Source: Stenomitos frigidus ULC18 (GTDB lineage Bacteria > Cyanobacteriota > Cyanobacteriia > Leptolyngbyales > Leptolyngbyaceae). Taken from it: a stretch of DNA of 64,000 nucleotides. A program made the position numbers and the translations under genes. This document shows, in pieces, positions 53,886 through 63,581 of this stretch (position 1 is the stretch's first letter; the number at the start of each line of letters is the position of its first letter). The DNA lies in assembly GCF_003003795.1 (NCBI RefSeq), contig NZ_PVWK01000031.1:93124-157123 (forward strand). The letters run 5' to 3'. Under the pieces are notes generated by a model, which saw only the letters and a program-made list of their open reading frames with translations, did not search any database and was not told the DNA's origin.

Positions 53886-54773
53886 ATGCATATACTTGAT
53901 GACGTTACCTTAATTCAGCAATTTATCAGCGGCGAAGCGACCCTGTTGGCCAACCAAAAGCTGAGAATTGAACCTGCGTTCAACAGCGTTCAATTGTTAG
54001 CCAACAGGGGAGGTTTAATTGCCACTATGAAGCAGGTTGGCAGTCGTCAAACCATCTTGCTGCGGCAAGCATCCGATTACAGCAACATCGTGCGACAAAT
54101 CTTGATTGCCCGTCAGTTTGTGCCAGTAGCAGGAGCTGTTGACCAACCGGGCTTTGAGCAGTATTGTGCCGATGAAATTCCGGCAGGCTACGAAGCCAAC
54201 CACACCAGCGCTATAGCGCTGTGGAAAGAGTGGTGGAGAACGGCTCGCCAGCAAAGCGCGCATGGCATTCATATGGATATACTCATTTTTGCCCGCGACA
54301 CCTGGTACCCTATCCGCAATATTGTCTGCAGTCAAGGCGTCCTTTTTATTACGACGCTTGTGAGCGAAGTGTCGTTTCAGAGCCACGAGCAGTTTACCTG
54401 GTTGCGTCGGTTACCAGCTTCACGACCGGGTGATCCCCCTCCCCTAGCTTCACCAGTGCCAGCCCGATCGCTGCAACCGTTAAGCCGATCGCCACAACCC
54501 ACCATTGCCCACCAAGAGCGACCGACCGCCTCTACTTCGCCAGACTTTTTGAGCAAACGAGACGCTTTGGGCAGTAGCGCTCGTTCTGATCTAAAGCAAG
54601 TGCTCCGATTTCGCCAGGGCAAATTGTACGTCACTACCGCTTTGGGTGACATTGTGGTGGAAGGCAGCCATCTGAAATTCCGTTTGGAGGACGAGCCGCT
54701 AGCACTCGATTCGCAGAAGCCGATCAAGCTCAATGGTTATCGCGATCGTGAAGGTCAGGCAGTCAATCAGTAA
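53886..54773 (+). CDS. Conserved cyanobacterial hypothetical protein
   Basis: 295 residues in three parts: an N-terminal domain (1-175) with LDDVTLIQQFISGEATLLANQ and WKEWWRTARQQ, a Pro/Arg/Ser-rich linker (about 180-230), and a C-terminal small beta domain (VLRFRQGKLYVTTALGDIVVEG, RLEDEPLAL). No signal or membrane segment. I cannot assign a function, but the domain-linker-domain layout and lack of frame damage argue that it is real. Confidence 0.75.
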   Translation: MHILDDVTLIQQFISGEATLLANQKLRIEPAFNSVQLLANRGGLIATMKQVGSRQTILLRQASDYSNIVRQILIARQFVPVAGAVDQPGFEQYCADEIPAGYEANHTSAIALWKEWWRTARQQSAHGIHMDILIFARDTWYPIRNIVCSQGVLFITTLVSEVSFQSHEQFTWLRRLPASRPGDPPPLASPVPARSLQPLSRSPQPTIAHQERPTASTSPDFLSKRDALGSSARSDLKQVLRFRQGKLYVTTALGDIVVEGSHLKFRLEDEPLALDSQKPIKLNGYRDREGQAVNQ

Positions 54774-55311
54774 TGTCAGCACAGCTGCTTCAGCATCCAA
54801 TCAGACCTGTCTTGCTATTGCATTCTCTGCGGTTCGAGCTGTGTTGGTGCTGGCTGCTGTCAGCGTCATCAACTGTTGCCTGAAACGCTCCGCTGATCGC
54901 TATGCCACAGCTTACTCACGCTGCTGTGGTATCTAGAGCGGCACTACCTGCAATTACCGAGTGAGCTTGTAGAGGTAGTCACTCTAAGAATTTCTCAGGT
55001 GACGTTGGCTCAATAGTACCCTTTGGGGGGTAGTGCATCCTTATTGCAACTTGTTAGAACAGTAAGAAGTCTGATGGTGAAATGATCACAAGCAAGACTG
55101 GTATGGATGAAAGAGCGACTCCGTGTACTGCCCAAAGCAAGTGTATCTTTAGCCACAGACTACGCCTTCTAGCTACAAGATGATGCGGCTACTGCATATG
55201 CGGCTGCATCTGGCGCAAATGTTATATTAAGAAAATTAACAAGTTAGGAGCACTGAGCAGCTTGAGATCGGACACAACCATTGTTTATGCTTTGAGTGAG
55301 GATTAAACGAA
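54774..55311. other. 538-bp intergenic region before cpcS
   Basis: A TATATT at about 55226 with an AT-rich context is a candidate -10 for the cpcS-like gene. No coding frame or RNA motif is seen in the rest. Confidence 0.35.
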
Positions 55312-55845
55312 GTGACTTCTTTATTGCATGTAACCCCTACGGCTGAAGGATCTCTCATTGCTGAGTTTTTTCAGCAATCAGAAGGACGCTGGAAATCAGA
55401 GCGACGCTATTACACTCTCCCAGACGGGGAAACGAAAGAAGTCGTTAGCTTCATTAGCATTCATTTTTTGGAGAAAAATAGTGCTGAGCTCTCTCATTTA
55501 GCAGAGTTACATGGGATCGACGGATCGTTGCTGAGCTGTGGTGCTGAAGTTCTTTGGGACAGCCATGATTCGGCAACAGGCAAGCCACAATCAGAGGGCT
55601 CTACGATATTCGGTGCTTCCGGTGCAACGCTGTATCGCGATCGTGGATTTGCTACAACCAAGCCAGTTTCAGCTGCCTTCTATTTTTCGAACCCCACCAC
55701 TCTATGCTTACGTACGGAGTACAAAGGGTCTGTATTTGAGGAAGAGTTGAAGCTAGTCGGTCAACAGTACCGTACTCGCCAGACGATTATTTCACGGGCT
55801 GGAGAACAGCAAATGATTGGTCAGTACCTGGAAAAACGGCTTTAG
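55312..55845 (+). CDS. Phycobiliprotein lyase, CpcS/CpeS family
   Basis: 177 residues from GTG 55312 with GAGGA upstream. The lipocalin-like lyase fold is recognised from IAEFFQQSEGRWKSERRYY at the N-terminus, SCGAEVLWDS, a YRDRGFATTKPVSA strand and the C-terminal RTRQTIISRAGEQQMIGQYL. CpcS/CpeS lyases attach phycocyanobilin or phycoerythrobilin to Cys84-type sites of phycobiliproteins. Which subfamily (CpcS, CpcU, CpcV) is not clear by eye. No phycobiliprotein operon is nearby. Confidence 0.85.
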   Translation: MTSLLHVTPTAEGSLIAEFFQQSEGRWKSERRYYTLPDGETKEVVSFISIHFLEKNSAELSHLAELHGIDGSLLSCGAEVLWDSHDSATGKPQSEGSTIFGASGATLYRDRGFATTKPVSAAFYFSNPTTLCLRTEYKGSVFEEELKLVGQQYRTRQTIISRAGEQQMIGQYLEKRL

Positions 55846-55926
55846 AGAAGAATTGTGGTTCATGGGGAATCGGTGGGAGTTGATCATGCGAGAAAGGAGC
55901 GCTGCCATGCACTTCTACCGATCTTT

Positions 55927-56421
55927 TCACCATCCCCACGTTCCCAATGAGCCTTTGAAGGGACCCACAATGTCACTGGTGATCCAACCACCGTAGAAAT
56001 TGCCAGGTTGCGGCTCTACTTTTTCGCCATCGACATAACAGACATCCATTGGTGCTGGATAGAACGCTACATAGTGTGCGATCGAGGCAACAGCAGGCGT
56101 TGGTTCAGGATAGTACCAGGCAACATCATCAACGCGCTTGTCGTTTACCACAAGGTGATAGTAAGCACCATGACCTTTCCACTCGCAGTAGGTCGATCGC
56201 GGGCTTTTAATCAGGTATTCCTGCTTGATGTCCTCAAGTGGAATGTAGTAGACCGGAGGATGACTGGTCTCCAGTACTCGCTTTGCCTGCTGCGTATCAG
56301 CAATAGTGACACCGTTGAAGATGATCTGAATGTGCTTGCTGGTATCTTCCAAGCGCGGTGGACGCGGATAGTCCCAGACGGATTCCTGTCCAGGTTGGGG
56401 TTCAATGCGTTGTTGGCTCAT
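55927..56421 (-). CDS. DUF427 protein
   Basis: 164 residues. DUF427 features are plain: FNGVTIADTQQAKRVLETSHPPVYYIP, STYCEWKGHGAYYHLVV and AWYYPEP, and the C-terminal ASIAHYVAFYPAPMDVCYVDGE. It is a small beta protein with unknown function, widely found in bacteria. It is alone and convergent with the lyase gene. Confidence 0.88.
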   Translation of the reverse strand: MSQQRIEPQPGQESVWDYPRPPRLEDTSKHIQIIFNGVTIADTQQAKRVLETSHPPVYYIPLEDIKQEYLIKSPRSTYCEWKGHGAYYHLVVNDKRVDDVAWYYPEPTPAVASIAHYVAFYPAPMDVCYVDGEKVEPQPGNFYGGWITSDIVGPFKGSLGTWGW

Positions 56422-56535
56422 AGAGCTATTTTAACAGCGGAATAGCGGTGTTTTAAGACAGCAAGACCTTGGCCAACAGTTATGGCATATTGACTGGAAG
56501 ACAACGCGATGCACATGATCATTCGCTGATCTGTA

Positions 56536-57165
56536 TCAATGCTCGAACAAAGCCTGATATTGCAGCAGATCGAGTTGGGCGATCGTGGGGATGCACTGAA
56601 AGCACTGCAGCGCTAACTCCCACCGTTCTTCGCGCTGCAGCATGGTGATCAACTTTTGACGAGCGCTCAGTAAATAGCGGACATCATTCGCGGCATAGCG
56701 GAGTTGTTCGGGTGACAAATTGGCTGCGTTACCCCAGTCTGAGCTTTGAGCGCTTTTGTCGAGTTCAACGTGCTCAAGCTCCTGCACTAGATCTTTCAGT
56801 CCATGCTTGGGTGTGTAAGTGCGAGCAAGTTTGCTGGCAACTTTAGTACAAAAAAGCGGGTTGACGTTGATTGCCAGATGATAGTGCAGCGTCGCCACAT
56901 CAAAGCGAGCAAAGTGAAAGACTTTAACGCTATTTTCAGCTTCTAGTAACCGCTTGAGGTTGGGCGCATCGGTCTGCCCACGCGCGATTTGCACGACAGC
57001 CACATGATCAAGAGGGTCGCAGAGTTGTACCAAGCAAAGCCGATCGCGTTGAGGCAGCAATCCCATCGTCTCTGTATCAACCGCGATCGCCTCTGCTTGC
57101 AAATAGGCGGCAAGCTGTGCTTCAGACAGGTCGCGATCACAAATCTGGAAATCTACCAATGCCAT
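56536..57165 (-). CDS. RNase D-like 3'-5' exonuclease
   Basis: 209 residues: DEDDy exonuclease domain only, without HRDC. Exo I is AVDTETMGL, exo II is VKVFHFARFDVATL, exo III is YAANDVRYLL with the conserved Tyr. HGLKDLVQELEHVELDKSAQSSDW is typical of small RNase D proteins. It would trim RNA 3' ends. It is 110 bases from the divergent DUF427 neighbour and independent. Confidence 0.9.
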   Translation of the reverse strand: MALVDFQICDRDLSEAQLAAYLQAEAIAVDTETMGLLPQRDRLCLVQLCDPLDHVAVVQIARGQTDAPNLKRLLEAENSVKVFHFARFDVATLHYHLAINVNPLFCTKVASKLARTYTPKHGLKDLVQELEHVELDKSAQSSDWGNAANLSPEQLRYAANDVRYLLSARQKLITMLQREERWELALQCFQCIPTIAQLDLLQYQALFEH

Positions 57166-57296
57166 CGTGAGTCAGGGAGTAAGGTACAAGCACTAGAGTA
57201 CAGGGTATTCGAGAGGTACTTGTACCCGCTGACTCGCGTTGGAAGAGCAGTTTTCCAATTTCAGGAGCAAATTAGCGCTTTACCCGAACATGCTGG

Positions 57297-57364
57297 GGAT
57301 CGTGGATGAAATAAAATCGACAAATTGCCTGCTGGCAGGGGCTTACGGGCGTAAGCCCCTACGG
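57297..57364 (+). repeat. Dispersed intergenic repeat, copy 2
   Basis: Matches 17597-17659 in the same orientation. Its 3' end forms the perfect hairpin GGGGCTTACG-GGC-GTAAGCCCC at 57338-57360. Confidence 0.75.
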
Positions 57365-57406
57365 AACATGTGGAAGTTATGTCTTGGGGTCGCTTAAGAC
57401 GTCTGA

Positions 57407-57946
57407 TTAACGACGGCGAATAAAAATTTGAGTGAAGTAATACTCTCCCTTGGCATTTTGCGCAACGCCGATGCCTGTCAGGTCAAACGAGCCTTCAATG
57501 TTTTGGCGATGACCAGTGCTCTGCAACCAGCCCTGCACTGCTTGACTAACCGGATCGCTATACCCCTGATTGTAGGCAACGTTTTCGGCGGCACGACTGT
57601 AAGGAATCGTCCGACCGATCGTGGTGACTCGCTGCTGAAAACCATTATGGCTAAACGGCACCTTACCGCTTGCCATCGCCTGACTGTGGTTTCTTGCTTG
57701 TTCGCTGATGGTTTCATTTAGCGTTAAGGGAGGCAGCTTACGGCTGGCTCGATGTTGGTTGATTTGGGTCAAAACTGTTTGCTCTAGCGTTTGCAAGGAT
57801 GCAGGCGTTTGAGCCAGTTTCTTTTGCAGTGTTGGTGCTGGCACCGTTGCCGCCAAACTACTGCCTGGAGCTACGACAGCACACCCTAGACTGCTAGCGA
57901 TCGCCATTACGCCAACAGCACTAATTTTGAACATTGTAGAAAGCAT
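57407..57946 (-). CDS. CAP-domain (SCP-like) exported protein
   Basis: 179 residues from ATG 57946; ATG 57934 is possible. A signal peptide (VGVMAIASSLGCAVVA) is followed by a linker and the CAP domain: LTQINQHRASRKLPPL, EQARNHSQAMA, FSHNGF (metal-type His), RAAENVAYN and WLQSTGHRQNI. The metal-binding His and Glu pattern H..EN..GH is kept. Bacterial CAP proteins are secreted and of varied, mostly unknown function. Confidence 0.9.
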   Translation of the reverse strand: MLSTMFKISAVGVMAIASSLGCAVVAPGSSLAATVPAPTLQKKLAQTPASLQTLEQTVLTQINQHRASRKLPPLTLNETISEQARNHSQAMASGKVPFSHNGFQQRVTTIGRTIPYSRAAENVAYNQGYSDPVSQAVQGWLQSTGHRQNIEGSFDLTGIGVAQNAKGEYYFTQIFIRRR

Positions 57947-58304
57947 CGGCAAAACCTTGAATCAAAATCACCAAGGTGATAGACCCACTGAGCGTCCAGG
58001 AGTTCCACAGACGCCGAAGAGGCTATTGCTTGCTCATGCATCCAAACAATGCCCGATCCAGACAACGGCTGCAGATGAGGATTTTACGGTCGCGCTGGTT
58101 GCCACTGTTCTTTAAACTTGAGATCACAAGACTGCGCTTATCGACAACGTTGGAGTCTACAGCTTCAATGCGTCAACCCTCAAACAGAAGAGTCCGATCG
58201 TGATCGCCGACAACTTGATTAGCGATGGCATCACTCTTAATAGATAGCCGTTGTCAAGCCCCTCGCTACTCCACACTACAGTATTCTTTGGTTGAAAGTT
58301 ACCT
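57947..58304. other. 358-bp intergenic region
   Basis: Divergent promoter region of the CAP and Roadblock-like genes. ORFs in it have no protein-like features. No RNA motif recognised. Confidence 0.35.
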
Positions 58305-58646
58305 ATGCTCTATTCCAATGCCGTCGTGGGCGCCGCTATCTTTGACCTGAATGGTCTACCCAAGGAGTACTTTACGACTCCTGAAGATGACGATATGAGT
58401 TGGGTGCAGACGATTTTTCAAGCACTCGGTCTGCGATCGCTGCTGATGTCCTCCCTGCAACTAGAAGGCTTTCATCATGCAACCATTCTTGGCACCAATT
58501 ATTCCGCAGTGGTGATCAAGCAAAAAGCTCACTACGTTGCGTTGCTCATTCAGCCGCAAACTGCCATTGACGCCTCTTTTATTGAGTGGACACAAACCTT
58601 TGAGTCCGGGGAGTTACAAAGCAATCCTCGGTTTCATCTTGCGTAA
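58305..58646 (+). CDS. Roadblock/LC7-like small protein
   Basis: 113 residues. The pattern VVGAAIFDLNGLPKEYF, then an amphipathic helix (VQTIFQALGLRSLLMSSL) and ATILGTNYSAVVIKQKAHYVALLI matches the Roadblock/LC7 fold common as stand-alone proteins in cyanobacteria, often working with small GTPases of the MglA type. No MglA gene is in the window. The assignment is by pattern only. Confidence 0.6.
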   Translation: MLYSNAVVGAAIFDLNGLPKEYFTTPEDDDMSWVQTIFQALGLRSLLMSSLQLEGFHHATILGTNYSAVVIKQKAHYVALLIQPQTAIDASFIEWTQTFESGELQSNPRFHLA

Positions 58647-58817
58647 TTCGTGATAACAAAGGTCACGCTGGTTAGGAATTTGCGACCCAATCATCATTGA
58701 TGTAATACACGTCTCAAGCATGATCGTGACAGATCACTGATTGGGTAGAGTCGCGGCAATACCGTGCCCCTACAGGATGTACCGTACTTTCAATTTCAAT
58801 TGGGACAAGATACAGTG

Positions 58818-58850
58818 GCAAATAAAAAAGGTGGGCAGTGCCCACCTTTT
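58818..58850 (-). terminator. Rho-independent terminator of the peroxiredoxin gene
   Basis: Arms AAAAGGTGGGC (58826-58836) and GCCCACCTTTT (58840-58850) with loop of three; on the minus strand the 3' side runs into TTTTTTATT. It lies 28 bases after the prx stop. Confidence 0.85.
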
Positions 58851-58877
58851 CAATCAAAAATCAAGACGAACGTCTGC

Positions 58878-59513
58878 TTATTTGTTCGGCTGAGGCGTTA
58901 ACCGTAGATAAGGCTTAACCTCGGTTAGCCCCTTCGAGAACTTCTGTTTTGCCTCTTCCGTGGAAATCGACGGCACTACGACGACATCATCGCCATCTTT
59001 CCAGTTCACAGGGGTTGCCACACCGTAGTTATCGGTTAACTGCAAGGAGTCAATCACCCGCAAGATTTCATCAAAGTTACGTCCGGTACTGGGGGGATAG
59101 GTCAGGGTGAGGCGCAGCTTCTTCTGAGGATCGATCACAAACACGGTGCGAACGGTCACCTTGGCGTTGGCGTTGGGATGGACCATGCCGTACAAGTCAG
59201 ACACTTTGCGATCGGCATCAGCCAGCAAGGGATAATTGACGGTCGTTTTTTGCGTTTCGTTGATATCAGCAATCCAACCCGCATGGGAATCATTAGGATC
59301 GACACTGAGCGCCAAAACTTTAACGTTGCGCTTATCGAATTCAGGCTTGAGCTTTGCAACTTCGCCCAATTCGGTGGTGCAAACAGGCGTATAGTCAGCC
59401 GGATGAGAGAAGAGAACAACCCAGCTATCCCCTGCCCATGCATAAAAATCAATGGGTCCCTCGCTGGACTCTTGAGTAAAGTTGGGGGCTGTATCGCCTA
59501 GTTGAAGAGTCAT
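58878..59513 (-). CDS. 1-Cys peroxiredoxin
   Basis: 211 residues. The peroxidatic Cys45 is in FSHPADYTPVCTTE; the C-terminal extension (GVATPVNWKDGDDVVVVPS, PYLRLTPQP) is that of the Prx6/1-Cys class, with no resolving Cys in the usual place. It reduces peroxides, including lipid hydroperoxides, in the cytosol. An efficient terminator follows. The 660-base upstream region should hold the promoter. Confidence 0.95.
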   Translation of the reverse strand: MTLQLGDTAPNFTQESSEGPIDFYAWAGDSWVVLFSHPADYTPVCTTELGEVAKLKPEFDKRNVKVLALSVDPNDSHAGWIADINETQKTTVNYPLLADADRKVSDLYGMVHPNANAKVTVRTVFVIDPQKKLRLTLTYPPSTGRNFDEILRVIDSLQLTDNYGVATPVNWKDGDDVVVVPSISTEEAKQKFSKGLTEVKPYLRLTPQPNK

Positions 59514-60173
59514 AAGCGTCTTTCCTGTTTAAGTTACATTAGCTACATTTTGCCAGTTTACCATCATCCCATAGAAACTCCGGTTATCCGGTCGGAGTTT
59601 AGATCTATTTAACAATCTTAGCTTAGATATTTAAAGGTCGCGTAAAGGAAAGAGCGAAATTTAAATATTACTATGGTCGAAGTAAGAATATAGCCAGAGT
59701 AAGGGTAGGTGTGAGCGGGTTTAAGCAGTGACTGTAACCATTGCCTCAAGCGGTTAGCCGCTCGGGAGACTGAGCTGTATCACTGCTTAGAGAATGATCC
59801 AATACTTACCATTGAACCGATCCGCCATCAAGTTAATGGCCGTTAGCGTTGATCGCGCTCAAACGTTGACGCTCAACTGGAAAACGCTGCAAGGATTGGG
59901 GCTTCCGTGTTGTGGTGGACCGTCGCAAGCAGTCGTAGCTTTATGATTCTTAATAGCCCTCAGTTGTTTTGCCTGCGGCCTCTAGAGGATGGATGCCAGT
60001 GGAGTGTGCAATGTGACTCTGAAGTGAAATGACTCGTTGTTCCAGAAATGTACGGATACGACGACGATCGCTCTACGGGATATCCGTAAAAATTTGCTCG
60101 AATTTTCGGTATTGCTACTGTAAAGTCGGGCAAGATAACAACAGACTCTAGACCTTACAGACATTCGTTACTC
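59514..60173. other. 660-bp intergenic region between prx and ppi genes
   Basis: Holds an AT-rich stretch near 59600-59690, the structured segment at 59722-59789, and an inverted repeat TACGGATA/TATCCGTA at 60051-60088. No coding frame supported. Confidence 0.45.
59722..59789. other. Foldable segment, possible structured RNA
   Basis: Outer arms TAAGCAGTGA (59722-59731) and TCACTGCTTA (59780-59789) are exact complements. Inside lies a second stem, GCGG-TTAG-CCGC (59750-59761). No flanking promoter or terminator is clear. Confidence 0.3.
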
Positions 60174-60950
60174 ATGGAAGCTAAAGCAGCGGAAGCAAAA
60201 GCCTTATTAGTTGTTGATGAAAAGCCCCTTTCTGTGCGGCAATGTCTGCGTTATCTGCAAGCAGCGGGTAAATTGCAAGCTTTTGTTGGCGATATTCTGC
60301 GGCAGTATGTTCTGGAACAAGCGCTGGAGACCAGACAAGATATCGAGATTGGCCCAGCGATCGTTGAGCAAGCGGTGATTGATTTTCGGTTGCAGCAACA
60401 ACTGACAGAGAGCAAGGTTTTTCAAGAGTGGCTCAGCCGTAACGGCTTATCGTATGAGCAGTTTCATAATCAGATTGTCGGCAGCTTTAAGCTTGAAAAG
60501 CTTAAAGCTCAGGTAACGCAAGAGCGCCTGCAAGAGCATTTCATTGAACGCAAGGTCTTTTTTGATCGCGTCGTGCTGTCTCGCATTGTGGTTGCCAGCC
60601 AAGAACTGGCAGAAGAACTGCATAGTCAGATTGGTGAAGGGGCAAATTTTGAGCAGTTGGCGCGAGAATATTCGACGGCTGATGAACGGATCGCCAATGG
60701 CATGATGGGTCCGGTCAGTCGGGGAACGCTGCCTGATGCGCTGAGAGCTGCGATCGATGCTGCAAGTCCGGGTGAAATGGTGGGGCCGATCGCGCTTGAA
60801 ACCGTTTGGGCAATTTTTCGCGTCGAGCAATTTTTGCCCGCAACACTGGAAGATAACCAGTTGCAACAGGCCATGCAGAATGAGTTGTTTGAGAAATGGC
60901 TGTCAGAAAAAATTCAGACCATGACCGTTAAGCTACAGGTGAACGAATGA
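60174..60950 (+). CDS. PpiC-type peptidylprolyl isomerase linked to type 1 secretion
   Basis: 258 residues. An N-terminal SurA-like helical region (SVRQCLRYLQAAGKLQAFVGDILRQYVLEQAL-like helices) is followed by a PpiC rotamase domain with SRIVVASQELAEEL, FEQLAREYSTA and GPVSRGTLP. No signal peptide is seen. Its stop overlaps the start of the ABC exporter (ATGA), so the two are translationally coupled. Such pairs recur in cyanobacteria with HlyB-like exporters, implying help in folding or delivering the secreted substrate. Confidence 0.88.
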   Translation: MEAKAAEAKALLVVDEKPLSVRQCLRYLQAAGKLQAFVGDILRQYVLEQALETRQDIEIGPAIVEQAVIDFRLQQQLTESKVFQEWLSRNGLSYEQFHNQIVGSFKLEKLKAQVTQERLQEHFIERKVFFDRVVLSRIVVASQELAEELHSQIGEGANFEQLAREYSTADERIANGMMGPVSRGTLPDALRAAIDAASPGEMVGPIALETVWAIFRVEQFLPATLEDNQLQQAMQNELFEKWLSEKIQTMTVKLQVNE

Positions 60951-63541
60951 TCGCTAATGAGCTAACCACCGATTTACCCTGGGATGCACCGCCTCTGTCG
61001 TTCCTTAACGCTGACCAGCAGGTGCAGTTTAAACAAGCCGCCACTATCCGTCGCTTTAGTCTGGGCGATATGCTCTGGTCTACGGATAACCCCGGTCGCC
61101 AAATTCTAGTCGTGAGTGGCAAGGTGCGCCTGGTGCCTGAAGAGGGGCAATCAATCATGCTCAAAACAGGCGATTGGTTAGGCGATCGCCTGGATCTCCC
61201 CGGTTTTTGGAAAGCGAGAGCCACCGACAAAGATGTGGTGATCGCAGAGTGGGCCGTTGACCTTTGGGATCAGGTTTTCTCAGCCGAATTGGAACGGTTC
61301 TGGGCACTGCAACGCAGTCGCTGCTTACCGAAAACGGCAGATTCGCCTCAGCCAGTCTCGGGTTTCCCCTTTGTTGCAGGTGTCAACACGGCAGCGGCCT
61401 GCTTAACGATGGCCGCCAGCCACCTGGAAATTCCCGCACAGATGGAGTGGGTTCAGCGGCAGCTTCGAGGGCAGCGATCGGCTGAAGTGGTAGAAGCCGC
61501 TGAAAAATTAGGACTACAGCTACGGCGTCTTGACACTGCCTGGAATAATTTGCGGCAGCTTGGGTTGCCAGCGCTCATGCAGTGGCAGGATGATAACAGC
61601 AATGGCACTACAAGCGCCTCGAGTTTAGTGTTGCCATCGACTCGTTCAACAGACTCCTCAACCACACACTGGGTGATCGCCTATGCCGTCAAGGGCGATC
61701 GTCTCATTGTGGCCGATCCGCTCAACCCCAGTCGCACCTGCGAAAGTGTGCCGCGTGCTTTAGTCGAGAGCGTCTGGGACGGGCAACTTTGGCAAATTGA
61801 GCCGATCCAGAAGCAAGAAACATTTAGCCTCGCCTGGTTTTTACCGGCAATTTGGAACTACCGTAAGTTATTGGGGGAGGTGCTATTGGCCTCCTTTACG
61901 CTACAAATTTTGGGACTGGCGACGCCTGTGATCACTCAGGTGGTGATCGATCGCGTGATGGTTCAAGGTAGCCTCTCCACGCTGGATGTCATGGCGTTTG
62001 CCCTCTTTGGTGTGGCATTCTTTGAGGCTGGGCTGGGCATTTTACGCCTGTTCATTTTTACGCATACGGCGCGACGATTGGATCTTAGCCTTTCTGCCCA
62101 GCTTTTCCGGCATCTGATGCGCCTACCGCTGTCTTACTTCGAGGCGCGTCGTGTGGGCGACACGGTTGCTCGTGTGCAAGAACTTGAAAATATTCGCCAA
62201 TTTCTGACCGGAACGGCGTTAACCGTCATTCTGGATGCCGTTTTTGCGGTGGTGTATTTGGTGATCATGTTTGCCTACAGCGTGCCGCTGACCTTCGTAT
62301 CGCTTGGTATGGTGCCGTTCTTTGCGCTGCTGACGTTGACGGTCACCCCAGTTTTACGGAAGTGGCTCAATGAAACCTTCAACCGCAGTGCAGACAGCCA
62401 ATCGTTCCTGGTAGAGACCATTACTGGGATTCAGGCGGTGAAAGCGCATACAGCCGAGCGAGTAGCCCGCGATCGTTGGGAAGGTCTGTTTGCTCGCTTC
62501 ATCCGTACGGGCTTTAAAGCCTCTACCACCTCTAATATCAGCAACAATATTGCGGACTTTCTGACCAACTTGTCGTACCTGCTGATTCTTTGGGTGGGTG
62601 CCAAGCTGGTCATTGAGCAGAAGTTGACGATCGGTCAGTTGGTCGCCTTTCAAATGCTTTCCGGCAGAATGACAGGACCGTTGCTGCGCTTAGTGCAGCT
62701 TTGGCAGAACCTACAGCAGGTGCTACTTTCGGTCGATCGCATTGGCGATATCTTAAATACGGCTCCCGAAGCAGAGTCGGGTTCTGGCTTAGTGCTACCA
62801 CCCCTTCAGGGACAGGTCGCATTCGATCAAGTGTTTTTTCGCTACTATCCAACGCAAGAACCTGTCTTACGGGGTATTTCCTTCAGCGTCCAACCAGGGA
62901 TGCTAGTCGGTGTGGTTGGACGCAGCGGTTCCGGGAAAAGTACGCTCTCCAAACTGATTCAGCGCTTGTATTCAGTGGAGTCAGGCCGCATTCTAATTGA
63001 TGGGTTTGATATTAAGAGCGCTGACCTCGCATCGCTCCGCCAGCAGGTGGCTGTGGTCTTGCAAGAAGACTTTCTCTTCAATGGGTCAGTCTTAGAAAAC
63101 ATCAGTCTTGGCAATCCAGATATTAGTGCCGAGCAGGTAGTAGAAGCCGCAAGACTTGCAGTAGCCCATGATTTTATTAGTGACTTGCAGCACGGCTACG
63201 AAACCAGCGTCGGTGAGCGTGGCACAGCGTTATCGGGTGGACAGCGCCAGCGCATTGCACTGGCTCGGTTGTTTCTTTCCAAAGCGCCTCTTTTGGTGCT
63301 GGATGAGGCAACGAGCGCTCTTGATGCAGAAACCGAGCAACAGGTTTTGCAGAACATTCAAAAAGTGTCGCAAGACCGCACGGTTTTCTTAATCGCTCAC
63401 CGCTTCGCACCTTTAAAGAAAGCTGATTTGATTGTGGTGTTAGAAAAAGGAGTGCTGGTCGAGAAGGGCACTCACGATGAACTGCTGCGCAGTAAGGGCT
63501 TGTATTGGTCTCTCTACCAGCGACAGCAAGCAGCGATCTAA
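60947..63541 (+). CDS. Type 1 secretion ABC exporter with cNMP-like and C39-like domains
   Basis: 864 residues. Residues 1-130 resemble a cyclic-nucleotide-binding fold (RFSLGDMLWSTDNPGRQILVVSG, LKTGDWLGDRL). About 140-290 is a C39-like domain in which the catalytic Cys position (usually DCGAACL) reads NTAAACL, so cleavage is lost, as in HlyB. The ABC part has six transmembrane helices, Walker A GRSGSGKST near 658, signature LSGGQRQRIALARL near 762, Walker B LLVLDEATS and H-loop IAHR. It should export an unprocessed protein. No HlyD partner lies in the window. Confidence 0.92.
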   Translation: MIANELTTDLPWDAPPLSFLNADQQVQFKQAATIRRFSLGDMLWSTDNPGRQILVVSGKVRLVPEEGQSIMLKTGDWLGDRLDLPGFWKARATDKDVVIAEWAVDLWDQVFSAELERFWALQRSRCLPKTADSPQPVSGFPFVAGVNTAAACLTMAASHLEIPAQMEWVQRQLRGQRSAEVVEAAEKLGLQLRRLDTAWNNLRQLGLPALMQWQDDNSNGTTSASSLVLPSTRSTDSSTTHWVIAYAVKGDRLIVADPLNPSRTCESVPRALVESVWDGQLWQIEPIQKQETFSLAWFLPAIWNYRKLLGEVLLASFTLQILGLATPVITQVVIDRVMVQGSLSTLDVMAFALFGVAFFEAGLGILRLFIFTHTARRLDLSLSAQLFRHLMRLPLSYFEARRVGDTVARVQELENIRQFLTGTALTVILDAVFAVVYLVIMFAYSVPLTFVSLGMVPFFALLTLTVTPVLRKWLNETFNRSADSQSFLVETITGIQAVKAHTAERVARDRWEGLFARFIRTGFKASTTSNISNNIADFLTNLSYLLILWVGAKLVIEQKLTIGQLVAFQMLSGRMTGPLLRLVQLWQNLQQVLLSVDRIGDILNTAPEAESGSGLVLPPLQGQVAFDQVFFRYYPTQEPVLRGISFSVQPGMLVGVVGRSGSGKSTLSKLIQRLYSVESGRILIDGFDIKSADLASLRQQVAVVLQEDFLFNGSVLENISLGNPDISAEQVVEAARLAVAHDFISDLQHGYETSVGERGTALSGGQRQRIALARLFLSKAPLLVLDEATSALDAETEQQVLQNIQKVSQDRTVFLIAHRFAPLKKADLIVVLEKGVLVEKGTHDELLRSKGLYWSLYQRQQAAI

Positions 63542-63581
63542 GCGAATGGTTGAAAAGTATAGCTATAGGCAGGTTAGGACG

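Noticed and set aside
54733..54936. 67-codon ORF overlapping the end of the 53886 gene
   Set aside because: Shadow frame reading through the stop region; no start signal.
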